64,000 bases of DNA, from NCBI GenBank assembly GCA_964551335.1, contig CAZKCO010000007.1, positions 62,001 to 126,000 on the forward strand, written 5' to 3'. Origin of the DNA: Tunicatimonas sp964551335. Lineage in GTDB: Bacteria; Bacteroidota; Bacteroidia; Cytophagales; Cyclobacteriaceae. A program made the translations under genes and the position numbers. Shown one piece after another: positions 43,267 to 52,294 of this stretch (the first letter of the stretch is position 1; each line of letters opens with the position of its first letter). Below the pieces are notes generated by a model. It was not told the origin of the DNA. It made no database searches and saw only the letters and a list, made by a program, of their open reading frames with translations.

Positions 43267-46200
43267 ATGATCAAATCTGTTTTTATAAAAGGACTACTTC
43301 TTTCTACCTTACTTACTACCTACTTTTCCGTCTACAGTCAATCTACCCGTCCCAACATTATTTTTATTCTCACCGACGACCAGCGGTGGAGTGCGCTGGG
43401 CTACGCCGGGAACGAACTGATTCACACTCCCGAAATGAACCAATTAGCGCAACAGGGTACTTATTTCTCCCACGCGATGGTCACTACTCCGATCTGCGCT
43501 GGTAGCCGGGCCAGTATTCTGAGTGGGCTGTACGAACGCACCCACCGCTACAACTTTCAGACCGGCCCGATGCAGGAAGTTTATATGCAACAAGCGTACC
43601 CTAAGCTGCTAAAGGAAGCCGGCTACCGTACCGGCTTCTACGGTAAATTTGGAGTGAATTACGACGGCATGGACGCGCTGTTTGACGAGTACGAATCGTA
43701 CGACCGCAACAACGGGTTTAAAGACCGGCGGGGCTACTACTACAAAACGCTGGGCGAAGATACCGTACACCTCACCCGCTACACCGGGCAAAAAGCTCTG
43801 GACTTCATTGATCAGGCCGACCCAAATACTCCTTTTTGCCTATCGCTGAGCTTTAGTGCTCCTCATGCGCATGACCCGGCCGAAGATCAGTATTTCTGGC
43901 AACCGGAATCAGACAAACTATTAGCGAACACCGAAGTACCCGGCCCGGAGCTGGGTGAGGACCGCTACTTTAACGAACTGCCCGAACCGGTACGGGAGGG
44001 TTTTAACCGTACCCGCTGGTACTGGCGCTACGATACTCCTGAAAAGTATCAGCACAGCGTGAAGGGCTACTACCGTATGATCTCCGGCATTGACCGTGAA
44101 CTGGGTAAAATCCGTCAGCAGCTAGAGCAAAAAGGGCTGGACGATAATACCATCATTATTCTGATGGGTGATAACGGTTACTTTCAGGGCGAACGCCAAC
44201 TGGCCGGTAAGTGGCTGCTTTACGATAATTCCGTCCGGGTTCCGCTGATCGTTCTAGACCCAAGAGTTAACAAGCACCAGGACAGTGATGAGTTGGCGCT
44301 TAATATTGACGTGCCCGCCACTATGCTTGATCTGGCTGGCGTTACGGTACCTGATACCTACCAGGGCAAAAGCCTGATGCCAATCGTGTCCGGTGAAACC
44401 ACCAGCCTGGCTCGGGATACTGCGCTGATTGAGCATCTGTGGGAGTTTGAGAATATTCCGCCCAGCGAGGGTGTTCGCACTGCCGAATGGAAGTACTTCC
44501 GCTATGTGAACGACAAATCCAGCGAGGAGCTGTATCACCTCACCGACGACCCGCAGGAAATTAATAACCTGGCGGATGATCCGGATTACCAGGAGGTGCT
44601 GGCGGAGCTTTCGGCCGCTACCGATCGGCTCATTCGGGAGCGTAGCGATTCGCTTTCGGCGGCACCGCACGGGTTGATGGTAGAGTTTATCCGTCCGTCG
44701 GGTACGGCGGCGGTGAACGACAGCTTACCGGAGTACAGTTGGGTTGTTCCTCAACCGGCTGTCCGCCAGCAGGGGTATCAGTTGTTGGTAGCTTCTTCGG
44801 AAGAGAACTTAGCCGAGAATATTGGCGACGTATGGAACAGCGGTCAGGTACGAAGCAGTCAGTCGGCCAATATCGAACACGCAGGGCCTGCGTTAGCTCC
44901 TACTACTCAATACTACTGGAAGGTACGTATCTGGGATGAAGGCAACCGGGTGTCGGGCTATTCTGAGCCTCAGTCCTTTCAAACCACCAATTTTCAGTCG
45001 GGCATTGCGCCCGGCAAAGTCTTTCAGCTAGAGCGTATCCAGCCGGTTGAGCTACGGAAGACCGGTGAAACCAGCTACTTTGCCGATTTTGGCAAAGATG
45101 CCTTCGGTCGGCTGGAGCTACAGTATCAGGCCCCCACTGCGGCTACCCTGACCGTTCGCCTGGGCGAAAAACTGAAGGATGGACAAATTGACCGCGAACC
45201 GGGCGGCACGCTGCGCTATCAAGAGGTAACATTGGTAGTGAACCCTAATAAGCCGACCTACGAAATTAATCTGGAACGCAATGAGCGCAACACTTTACCG
45301 GTAGCGGTAGCCCTGCCCGATTCGTTTGGGATAGTCATGCCCTTCCGCTACGTAGAGTTGGAAGGGGTACAGACTGAGTTAACACCCGACAACCTGACCC
45401 AACTGGCTTACTTTAACTACTGGGAGGAAGACGCTAGCCATTTTAACTCCTCGGATACACTGCTAAACCAGGTATGGGATTTATGCAAGTACAGCATGAA
45501 GGCTACTTCCTTCGCCGGGATTTACGTAGATGGCGACCGGGAGCGGATTCCCTATGAGGCGGATGCCTACATTAACCAGCTGGGACACTACACTACCGAT
45601 CGGGAGTACGCCATGACCCAACGCACCATTGAGTGGTTTATGAACAATCCTACCTGGCCTACCGAGTGGCTGCTGCACACCGCCCTGATGATGTACCAGG
45701 ACTACTACTACAGCGGTAACACCGAGCTGATTGAAAAGTACTACGAACCACTGAAGAGCAAAACCCTCATTGATCTGGCCCGGGAAGACGGACTGATTAG
45801 CTCTACTTCCGAAAAGGTAACCGGAGAGTACATGGCCCAACTGGGCTTTGCCGATACCACCAACCGCCTACGAGATATCGTAGACTGGCCCCCGGCCCAG
45901 AAAGATACCGGCTGGCAACTGGCTACCGAAGAGGGCGAACGCGACGGCCACCAGATGCTGCCCATCAATACCGTCGTGAACAGCTTTTTCTATCAGAATA
46001 TGAAAATCATGGCCGAACTGGCCGAAGTGTTGGGTAAATCCGACGATGCCACTCACTTCGCCCTGATGGCGGCCAAAGTAAAGCAGGCGATTAACACCAC
46101 TCTGTTTGACCAGGAAAAAGGAATTTATATTGATGGCGAAGGAGCTACTCACTCTTCACTGCACTCCAACATGATGCCGCTGGCCTTTGGCTTGGTACCA

Positions 46201-46785
46201 CCCGAGCATCAGCCAACGGTAGTGGAATTTATCAAGTCACGGGGAATGGCCTGTAGTGTGTACGGCTCCCAGTTTCTGCTGGAGGGACTGTACGAAGCCG
46301 GGGCCAGCGATTACGCCCTGGAGCTAATGACCGCCACCCACGACCGTAGCTGGTGGAATATGATCGCTGCCGGATCAACCATTGCCCTGGAAGCCTGGGA
46401 TATGAAGTACAAACCCAACCTCGATTGGAACCACGCCTGGGGAGCCGCTCCGGCCAATATCATTCCCCGCTACCTGTGGGGCATCCGGCCCAAGACACCG
46501 GGCTTTGGCATGATCAGCATCCAGCCGCAAATGAGCAGCCTGAAGCACAGCAGTATTAAAATGCCCACGCTGAAAGGGACGGTAAGGGGAGAATACGAGT
46601 TTATCAATAACCGCCAGCAACGCTACACCATTGAGCTACCGGCCAATACCGTGGCGGAGTTCTCTATTCCTGCCGCCGATAACGCCATCATCAACCTGAA
46701 CGGAAAAGTGACTAACCCCGGCTTCGGCTCCATCCGCCTGGAACCCGGCATCAATGAGATTGAGGTACGGGTAAACTCGTTTTAG
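43267..46785 (+). CDS. Bimodular sulfatase - alpha-L-rhamnosidase (GH78) fusion
   Basis: I chose the ATG at 43267 because it gives a signal peptide (SVFIKGLLLSTLLTTYFSVY); a GTG at 43237 is upstream in frame. The 1172-residue protein has an N-terminal type I sulfatase, residues about 27-455: PNIIFILTDDQRWSALGY with metal Asp37/Asp38, the modification site CAGSR at 77-81, and IILMGDNGYF. From about 468 it is a GH78 rhamnosidase: IRPSGTAAVNDSLPEYSW, YYWKVRIWDEGNRVSGYSEP, GIYVDGDRERIPYEADAY (near 752), WPTEWLLHTALMMYQDYYYS and SLHSNMMPLAFGLVPPEHQP. It should remove sulfate and rhamnose from an algal polysaccharide such as ulvan. Confidence 0.9.
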   Translation: MIKSVFIKGLLLSTLLTTYFSVYSQSTRPNIIFILTDDQRWSALGYAGNELIHTPEMNQLAQQGTYFSHAMVTTPICAGSRASILSGLYERTHRYNFQTGPMQEVYMQQAYPKLLKEAGYRTGFYGKFGVNYDGMDALFDEYESYDRNNGFKDRRGYYYKTLGEDTVHLTRYTGQKALDFIDQADPNTPFCLSLSFSAPHAHDPAEDQYFWQPESDKLLANTEVPGPELGEDRYFNELPEPVREGFNRTRWYWRYDTPEKYQHSVKGYYRMISGIDRELGKIRQQLEQKGLDDNTIIILMGDNGYFQGERQLAGKWLLYDNSVRVPLIVLDPRVNKHQDSDELALNIDVPATMLDLAGVTVPDTYQGKSLMPIVSGETTSLARDTALIEHLWEFENIPPSEGVRTAEWKYFRYVNDKSSEELYHLTDDPQEINNLADDPDYQEVLAELSAATDRLIRERSDSLSAAPHGLMVEFIRPSGTAAVNDSLPEYSWVVPQPAVRQQGYQLLVASSEENLAENIGDVWNSGQVRSSQSANIEHAGPALAPTTQYYWKVRIWDEGNRVSGYSEPQSFQTTNFQSGIAPGKVFQLERIQPVELRKTGETSYFADFGKDAFGRLELQYQAPTAATLTVRLGEKLKDGQIDREPGGTLRYQEVTLVVNPNKPTYEINLERNERNTLPVAVALPDSFGIVMPFRYVELEGVQTELTPDNLTQLAYFNYWEEDASHFNSSDTLLNQVWDLCKYSMKATSFAGIYVDGDRERIPYEADAYINQLGHYTTDREYAMTQRTIEWFMNNPTWPTEWLLHTALMMYQDYYYSGNTELIEKYYEPLKSKTLIDLAREDGLISSTSEKVTGEYMAQLGFADTTNRLRDIVDWPPAQKDTGWQLATEEGERDGHQMLPINTVVNSFFYQNMKIMAELAEVLGKSDDATHFALMAAKVKQAINTTLFDQEKGIYIDGEGATHSSLHSNMMPLAFGLVPPEHQPTVVEFIKSRGMACSVYGSQFLLEGLYEAGASDYALELMTATHDRSWWNMIAAGSTIALEAWDMKYKPNLDWNHAWGAAPANIIPRYLWGIRPKTPGFGMISIQPQMSSLKHSSIKMPTLKGTVRGEYEFINNRQQRYTIELPANTVAEFSIPAADNAIINLNGKVTNPGFGSIRLEPGINEIEVRVNSF

Positions 46786-46804
46786 TCTTTTACATTATCA
46801 CCCT

Positions 46805-46865
46805 CCCCGGACCTGTTCCGGGGCCTCCATCTTAATGAGTAGGAGACCCCGGAACAGGTCCGGGG
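46805..46865. repeat. Long GC-rich inverted repeat (palindromic element)
   Basis: A perfect 19-base inverted repeat, 46805-46823 with 46847-46865, is extended by CTCC/GGAG after one mismatch, leaving a loop of about 13 bases. The arms contain CCCCGGA and TCCGGGG. It lies 19 bases after the sulfatase-GH78 stop and could terminate it, but the absence of a T run and the related sequence at 62887-62994 point to a repetitive element. Confidence 0.85.
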
Positions 46866-47043
46866 ATAAGTATTTGAACGGCTTTGGTTCATTTACCTTA
46901 ATTGATGCTCGTTTCTTCCAGAACTTACTGTGGAAACACCACACTGTAACTTCCATAGAATAAGCACGCCCAATTTGAATCGACTGGTACAGGATTTGTA
47001 ATTGGATGGGGGAGTAGATCAACTATCTCTTTTAAATTATTCA

Positions 47044-47496
47044 ATGAACGCAAAACCCATTCAGCAATTTAAGCAGATTTTCTCCCGGGGAGTAGCTCCT
47101 CGCGAGCTTTCGCTGGCGATTGCACTATCGGTACCGATGGGTATGTTACCGATGTTTGGGTTTATCACACTGCTTACTACGGCCATTGCGGTGCGCTGGC
47201 GACTGAACGTGCCGCTGGTACTGGCACTAGTTTATATGGCGCTGCCGTTACAGTTACTCTTATTCGTCCCTTTCTTACGGATGGGCGAGGCGCTGTTTCA
47301 ACTGCCCCCGCTACCCATCTCTCCCACCGAGATTATGACCATGCTGGACACCACAGGCTGGGGATTTTTTCAACAAATCTGGGTGACCAACCTCGCCGCG
47401 GTAGCCGCCTGGTTGCTGGTAGCCCTCCCGCTAGGATTCTTATTATACCAAATTAGTTACCTGGTTTGCCGCCGCTGGCTGGTAGCTGCAGCTTAA
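47044..47496 (+). CDS. DUF2062 family membrane protein
   Basis: I chose the ATG at 47044 (MNAKPIQQFKQIFSRGVAP); an upstream in-frame ATG at 47002 is less likely. The 150-residue protein matches DUF2062: a basic N terminus with the conserved GVAPRELSLAIALSVPMGML, PMFGFITLLTTAIAVRWRLN and VYMALPLQLLLFVPFLRMG, then a C-terminal helix pair. The family is a small integral membrane protein of unknown function, sometimes fused to glycosyltransferases. It is convergent with the AstE-like gene. Confidence 0.85.
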   Translation: MNAKPIQQFKQIFSRGVAPRELSLAIALSVPMGMLPMFGFITLLTTAIAVRWRLNVPLVLALVYMALPLQLLLFVPFLRMGEALFQLPPLPISPTEIMTMLDTTGWGFFQQIWVTNLAAVAAWLLVALPLGFLLYQISYLVCRRWLVAAA

Positions 47497-47589
47497 TCAA
47501 ACTACTTCTACTACCGCTGTTCGGGATTTGCAATTCGTCTACTACCCCTTCTCGAGTGAGAAATCCAAAAATCGGCAAAAAAGATTGCT

Positions 47590-48492
47590 TTACTCATCCA
47601 GATCTACGATGAAGAAGCCGTCGCTGCCTTCTTTCTGGTAGAGGGGCATAAAGATAAGTCCGTCCTGAGGGGCTACGATGGGGCCGTCTTTGTCGTGGGC
47701 GAGCACCTCTCCTTTACTTACTTCCTTAAAGTTGAAGTAGCCTTCTTCCATCTTGAAATTAGCCCCTTCGTGCACCACGTGCATGGATTTTGCGGTTACC
47801 CGGCTGGGTAAGTCTCCCGCTAATTGCTTCAGATAGTAGGCTTGTTGGTCCTTAAGACTAGCCGGTGCATCTTCAATGGAGCCAGCTTCTATCAGCATCG
47901 ACCAAACCCCGGCAATGTGCAGTTCTATCGCCTCCGCTGAACCGATCTGCCCCCCTTCAAAGGCAAAGGAAAGATAGCCGCGGTCGCAGCCGTAGTTTAG
48001 CAAGGTTCCCTTCAGGAAGTACTCCATATTCACCACTACCGGAATGTGCAGGGCTTCAATCACCGGATGATCGGCGTAGTATTCGGGGACGATCACAAAG
48101 CTACCCCGCTGGGCAGAGGTGGTATGCAGATCGGCCAGAATTTTGGTAGAGAAGTCCTGCCGGGCGTAATGATCCACAATCTCTAGCAACGCAATAGCTT
48201 CCTGGTCCTCGGGCTTGGGATGCTTGAGGGCATCGGAACGCAGGTAACGTAGGTGGGCTTCGCTCCAGCAGCGATTCAGGTCATAAGCCAGGTAGCGCCG
48301 CTGCTGCTCTAGGGCAGCCAGGTTTCCTTTAATCCCAATAATCTCACCGTTGATGGTATACTCTTTCAGTTGTTCAAAAACGCATTCAATGGCATGAACT
48401 CCTTCTGCTTCGTTTCCGTGTAGCCCTCCTACCAGTATCATCAGCGGGCCGGGCCGCTGCTGGTTGAGGTGGCCAATAATTCTATCCTTCAT
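47590..48492 (-). CDS. AstE/AspA-like zinc carboxypeptidase-type hydrolase
   Basis: I chose the ATG at 48492 (MKDRIIGHLNQQRPGPLMIL); an ATG at 48510 is six codons upstream. The 300-residue protein carries the succinylglutamate desuccinylase/aspartoacylase zinc site: HxxE in GGLHGNEAEGVHAI and the third ligand His in ADLHTTSAQRGSF, with YDLNRCW as the substrate-recognition Arg. These enzymes hydrolyse N-acyl amino acids or peptides. The gene overlaps the 3' end of the GCS2-CBS gene by 11 bases, so the two are probably coupled and may act on the same metabolite. Confidence 0.88.
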   Translation of the reverse strand: MKDRIIGHLNQQRPGPLMILVGGLHGNEAEGVHAIECVFEQLKEYTINGEIIGIKGNLAALEQQRRYLAYDLNRCWSEAHLRYLRSDALKHPKPEDQEAIALLEIVDHYARQDFSTKILADLHTTSAQRGSFVIVPEYYADHPVIEALHIPVVVNMEYFLKGTLLNYGCDRGYLSFAFEGGQIGSAEAIELHIAGVWSMLIEAGSIEDAPASLKDQQAYYLKQLAGDLPSRVTAKSMHVVHEGANFKMEEGYFNFKEVSKGEVLAHDKDGPIVAPQDGLIFMPLYQKEGSDGFFIVDLDE

Positions 48493-50407
48493 GCTGTTCT
48501 TCCAGTACATTCAATAAGCTTGCGGTTACATTCAAGAAATTTCCCTCCGAAATTATGCCAACTAGTGCCTTGTTCTTCACTACCGGTAAACATGGAGTGT
48601 TATGTTGCTTCATCAGCCGCATAGCTTCCATCACCGTTTTATCAGGGGAGATCGTAATAGGATCTTCAATCATTAGATCTTTCACAGTTTTTTCTACATG
48701 CTTGGCATTTTCGGCTTTATCTACCAGATAACGTATTAGTCGGCGGGCGGTTACCAGTCCGCACAGGTTGCCTTTTTTATCTTCTACCGGCACGAAGCGT
48801 ACTCGCTGCCAGTCCATAATATTGGCCACCAGTTCGGGAATATCGTCCTGCTCCACACTGAATACGTCGCGGGTCATAAACTCTTCAATCAGCAGTGAGG
48901 TAGCCGACCATTCGCGCGAATCCTGCCGACAGGCCAGTTGCCACTCGTGAATAGGCTTGCCCGACTTTTGATTATTGATCATGGCCGAGGTAAGCGTAGA
49001 AGCCCGCTCGTCGCTCAGTACTTCCTTACTAAGTTTATTCAATGATTGTAATATCCAGTAAGCCCCAGTGCGTCGGGCTTTGTTGCGAGCCTCAATCACG
49101 CCTAAGTAGTAGTCAATATCTTCGGTTTTCACTTGCCTACTCTCCAGTCCCTGGCGGGCCAGCGGTAGCAATTCGTTACCAATGAGCTCCCGGGTACTAA
49201 TTTTGTTTCCGTCGAACCAGACCAAGTCGGTATCATGGCCAGCAAAAGCCGAAGAGACAAAATTTGACCGCACATCGTCGAATTCCATTTTCTGGGTAAT
49301 GTCCCCACACTCCTGGTGCATACCTTCCATCAGGCCCAGCCAGAACGCGGCGTTGGCCACTTCATCTACAATACTCGGCCCGGAAGGCAGCAACCGGTTC
49401 TCGATCCGCAGGTGGGGTTTGCCATTGGGGCTTATTCCGTAGCAGGGGCGGTTCCAACGGTACACAGTAGAGTTGTGCGTCATCAGGCTGCTTAGGGCGG
49501 GGGTCTTTCCTTCTTCCATCATCTTGGTAACGTCCCCGTCGGGGTCAGTCATTAGCATCGGGCGGAAGCGGACAATATCCTCCCGGTACAGCTCAATAAC
49601 CGAATCTTTCATCCAGTGGTTACCAAACGTCACTCGCGGGCTACGGTCGCGCAAATGCTCCGATACTACCCGGGTATCTATTGACTGTTGGAACAGCGCG
49701 ATGCGGGTTTCGCTCCAGAGTCGCTTGCCAAACAGATAAGGTGAGTTAGTAGCAATGGCCAACGTAGGGGCCGCAATGGCCATCGCAATGTTATATTTCT
49801 GCACAAAGTCCTTAGGTGCTACCTGCAAATGCACCTGAAAACTAGTATTGCAGGCCTCCAGCATAGCCGAATCGTGCTTGATATTAAGCTCATCAATACC
49901 CCGAATGCTTAACTCATACTCCCGCCCCCGCATTTTACCCAGCGCCTCCATTAACGCATGGTAGCGCTGCAACGGAGTAAGGTTGCCTTCTTCCATATCC
50001 GTTTTTCGGAGAGTCGGCAAGATACCGGTCATCACCGGATCGAAGCCCATTTCGCCCCCCAGAGCGTAGAGCTCGTCCATTTTCTTTGCAATGCACTGGG
50101 CCAGATCAGAAAAACAACTGTTTTTAAACTCCAGCGGATCGAGATTGATCTCAATATTAAACTTAGCCAGCTCGGTAGTAAAACCGGGAGATTGAACCCG
50201 ATCGAGCACTTCCAGCGAAATGGGTTTGGGTTTACAATGCGAATCAACCAAACAAAGCTCCTGTTCGGCCCCGATATGGATTGGTTCCTCATTAAACCAC
50301 GACTCTTCCAGCATCACTTCCAGTGCTTTCAGGTCTTGCAGTATATTTCGAGTATTACGGTTTAAATCTTCCCGGCTCGAGACTAGCTTAACATTCAAAG
50401 TGCCCAT
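48482..50407 (-). CDS. GCS2-family carboxylate-amine ligase fused to a CBS pair
   Basis: The 641-residue protein has an N-terminal glutamate-cysteine-ligase-like (GCS2/YbdK) domain of about 480 residues: HIGAEQELCLVDSHCKPKPI, TELAKFNIEINLDPLEFKNS, HDSAMLEACNTSFQVHLQV and PHLRIENRLLPSGPSIVDEV. A linker leads to two CBS domains at about 510-570 and 575-635 (LIEEFMTRDVFSVEQDDIPE; VKDLMIEDPITISPDKTVME; GIISEGNFLNV). GCS2 enzymes ligate glutamate or another acid to an amine using ATP; CBS pairs usually sense adenine nucleotides. The AstE-like hydrolase overlapping it downstream suggests a make-and-break pair. No cysteine-specific signature is evident, so the product is unknown. Confidence 0.88.
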   Translation of the reverse strand: MGTLNVKLVSSREDLNRNTRNILQDLKALEVMLEESWFNEEPIHIGAEQELCLVDSHCKPKPISLEVLDRVQSPGFTTELAKFNIEINLDPLEFKNSCFSDLAQCIAKKMDELYALGGEMGFDPVMTGILPTLRKTDMEEGNLTPLQRYHALMEALGKMRGREYELSIRGIDELNIKHDSAMLEACNTSFQVHLQVAPKDFVQKYNIAMAIAAPTLAIATNSPYLFGKRLWSETRIALFQQSIDTRVVSEHLRDRSPRVTFGNHWMKDSVIELYREDIVRFRPMLMTDPDGDVTKMMEEGKTPALSSLMTHNSTVYRWNRPCYGISPNGKPHLRIENRLLPSGPSIVDEVANAAFWLGLMEGMHQECGDITQKMEFDDVRSNFVSSAFAGHDTDLVWFDGNKISTRELIGNELLPLARQGLESRQVKTEDIDYYLGVIEARNKARRTGAYWILQSLNKLSKEVLSDERASTLTSAMINNQKSGKPIHEWQLACRQDSREWSATSLLIEEFMTRDVFSVEQDDIPELVANIMDWQRVRFVPVEDKKGNLCGLVTARRLIRYLVDKAENAKHVEKTVKDLMIEDPITISPDKTVMEAMRLMKQHNTPCLPVVKNKALVGIISEGNFLNVTASLLNVLEEQHEG

Positions 50408-50522
50408 AGGCGAAAATTAGGTTGTAATTTTCAATATAAGAAATGATTTTTACTTCTGAGTATCCGTAGAAACCAATCATCTTTTTACTTCCCAATCTAT
50501 GCTTTTTAAGCAAATCATTGCA

Positions 50523-51599
50523 ATGAAATACTGGTTAAACATTTTACTAATCTTCGTTAGTGGCACTTCGCTGTTGGCTCAACCCGATTCTACCCGTATT
50601 CTCAAGGTCGGTGTTAAGCCGGTAGTACCATTTGTGTTTGACAACGCCGATAGCGTATACAGCGGCATCAGCATACTGTTCTGGGAAAAAGTAGCCGAAG
50701 ATCTGGACTTGCAATACGACTACGCAGAGTACCCCGACGTGGAAAGTCTTCTCACAGCAGTTGAGCAAGGTGAGATTGACGCAGCCGTTGGAGCTATTAC
50801 CATTACCGATGAGCGAGAACAACGACTGGACTTTACCCAGCCCTATTTTGCTTCCGGCCTGGGAGTAGCGGTGCACCAAGATCAGGGCGGATTTCTGGGT
50901 AGGTTGCTCAACATTGTTTCCTGGGAGTTTATTAGTGCAGTAGGCATCCTTTGCCTGGTTATCCTGATTTTTGGACTGCTGGTCTGGTTCTTTGAGCGCC
51001 GTAAGAACCAGGATGAATTCGGCGGCAAGCCAATACGGGGCATCGGCGAAGCCTTCTGGTGGTCGGCAGTTACCATGACTACGGTAGGTTACGGTGATAA
51101 AGCTCCGGTCACCCGGGGTGGACGCATCATTGCTTTTGTCTGGATGTTTACCGCCATTGTCATCACCTCCACCCTAACGGCCGCCATTGCCTCCGCCCTC
51201 ACGGTCAGCTCCCTAAACGAGAATATCCGCAGTATTGAAGACCTGGCCCGCTTCCGCATTGGCACCGTAGCGGGGAGCAGCAGCGAGGAGTACCTGCGCC
51301 GCGAGGGAGTTCGAATAGAAACTTATCCATCGGCCACAGATGCACTGTCCGCACTGGAAGAAAATGAAGTAAGGGCGGTACTGTACGATAAACCCATTTT
51401 GCAGTACCTGGTACGAGAGACCGAACGAGTAGAAAATATAGAGCTACTCCCTCAGGAGATTTTGCAGAACAGTTACGGTATTGCCCTGCCAGTAAACAGT
51501 TCATTGCGCAAACCGCTCAATATTACGGTACTACGTAAGCTTACTTCACCGGAGTACGCCAGCATCATTAACCGTTATCTGGGGAAAGACGTCCGCTGA
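50523..51599 (+). CDS. Ionotropic glutamate receptor-like potassium channel (GluR0-type)
   Basis: I chose the ATG at 50523 because MKYWLNILLIFVSGTSLLAQ is a signal peptide. The 358-residue protein has a bilobed ligand-binding domain (residues about 25-115 and 232-358) split by a channel. A TM helix lies at about 134-157 (EFISAVGILCLVILIFGLLV), a pore loop with the potassium filter TMTTVGYGD at 184-192, and a second TM at about 201-226 ending TLTAAIASALT, equivalent to the SYTANLAAF region. DFTQPYF and the SSLNENIRSIEDL entry to lobe 2 follow the family. It should be a ligand-gated potassium channel; the amino acid ligand is unknown. Confidence 0.9.
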   Translation: MKYWLNILLIFVSGTSLLAQPDSTRILKVGVKPVVPFVFDNADSVYSGISILFWEKVAEDLDLQYDYAEYPDVESLLTAVEQGEIDAAVGAITITDEREQRLDFTQPYFASGLGVAVHQDQGGFLGRLLNIVSWEFISAVGILCLVILIFGLLVWFFERRKNQDEFGGKPIRGIGEAFWWSAVTMTTVGYGDKAPVTRGGRIIAFVWMFTAIVITSTLTAAIASALTVSSLNENIRSIEDLARFRIGTVAGSSSEEYLRREGVRIETYPSATDALSALEENEVRAVLYDKPILQYLVRETERVENIELLPQEILQNSYGIALPVNSSLRKPLNITVLRKLTSPEYASIINRYLGKDVR

Positions 51600-51622
51600 G
51601 ATACACTCCGGCAATTATTAGT

Positions 51623-52141
51623 TTAAGAAGTCTGGTCCAGATCCATCCCGCCGTAGTATTGAGTATCTATATTCAGCGTGGATTTGGTATAGTAAGTAAT
51701 CTGGCCGGTATGGTAGGAGAAGTGCTCGGTAACGTGAACCAGAATAGATAGAACAGTTTCCTCGAAGCCCTGCACCGTCCGTTTTTCAACCAGTGCTTCC
51801 GGGGTGATCCGGCTCAGAGCCTGATCTACCTCCGCCATGAGGCTATCCAGGTCGCGAATCAGCTTTTCGGTAGGAATGGGGCCGGTTTCGGCAAACTCTG
51901 CGGCCCGTTGCCGGTGGTCGGGCTGCCCGTCGATGCCGCTTAGCACCCACTGCCGCAGATTACCCATTAGGTGTAGCACCAGGTTACCTACACTAGTAGT
52001 TTCCGCATTGGGTCGATACCATATCTGCGGCTCATTCAGTAAATGCAGACATTTTTTAATCCGGGGCACCGATTCCTCTATGATGCGCCGATGCACTTCA
52101 CTAAGCAACGTTTGGGTGATATTTTGAGATAGAGTGTTCAT
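51623..52141 (-). CDS. DinB-family protein (copy 1)
   Basis: The 172-residue, helical protein fits the DinB/DUF1572 four-helix bundle. Signatures are SVGNLVLHLMGNLRQWVLSG and a C-terminal HVTEHFSYHTGQITYYTKST. The conserved His residues (in LHLMGN, HVTEHF and YHTGQ) form the metal site of the fold. DinB proteins of this kind are thiol- or metal-dependent transferases or have no known activity. A second DinB gene follows the repeats upstream; the two are not close copies. Confidence 0.82.
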   Translation of the reverse strand: MNTLSQNITQTLLSEVHRRIIEESVPRIKKCLHLLNEPQIWYRPNAETTSVGNLVLHLMGNLRQWVLSGIDGQPDHRQRAAEFAETGPIPTEKLIRDLDSLMAEVDQALSRITPEALVEKRTVQGFEETVLSILVHVTEHFSYHTGQITYYTKSTLNIDTQYYGGMDLDQTS

Positions 52142-52294
52142 GTTTTTAGTAAGTGTTATAGTGTTAATGTATTATAGTGTTTGAGTACCCAAAACTAGTT
52201 CGTTAAAAGCTCTCAAACATACAAGTACTGCGCGGCGGCCGCTATAACACTTTAACATTACGCGGTAACCGTCATAACACTAAAACACTCAACT
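52142..52294. repeat. Intergenic inverted-repeat cluster between the DinB genes
   Basis: The left half has GTGTTATAGTGTTAATGTAT-like sequence and the right half CTATAACACTTTAACATTAC and CATAACACTAAAACACTC, complementary in character. The same GTGTTA/TAACAC vocabulary recurs at 52751-52905. No gene or known RNA is seen. This looks like a decayed or slipped palindromic repeat. Confidence 0.6.

Noticed and set aside
46798..47022. Open frame on the minus strand of 74 residues
   Set aside because: It is produced by the palindromic repeat at 46805-46865 and has no recognisable domain or start context.
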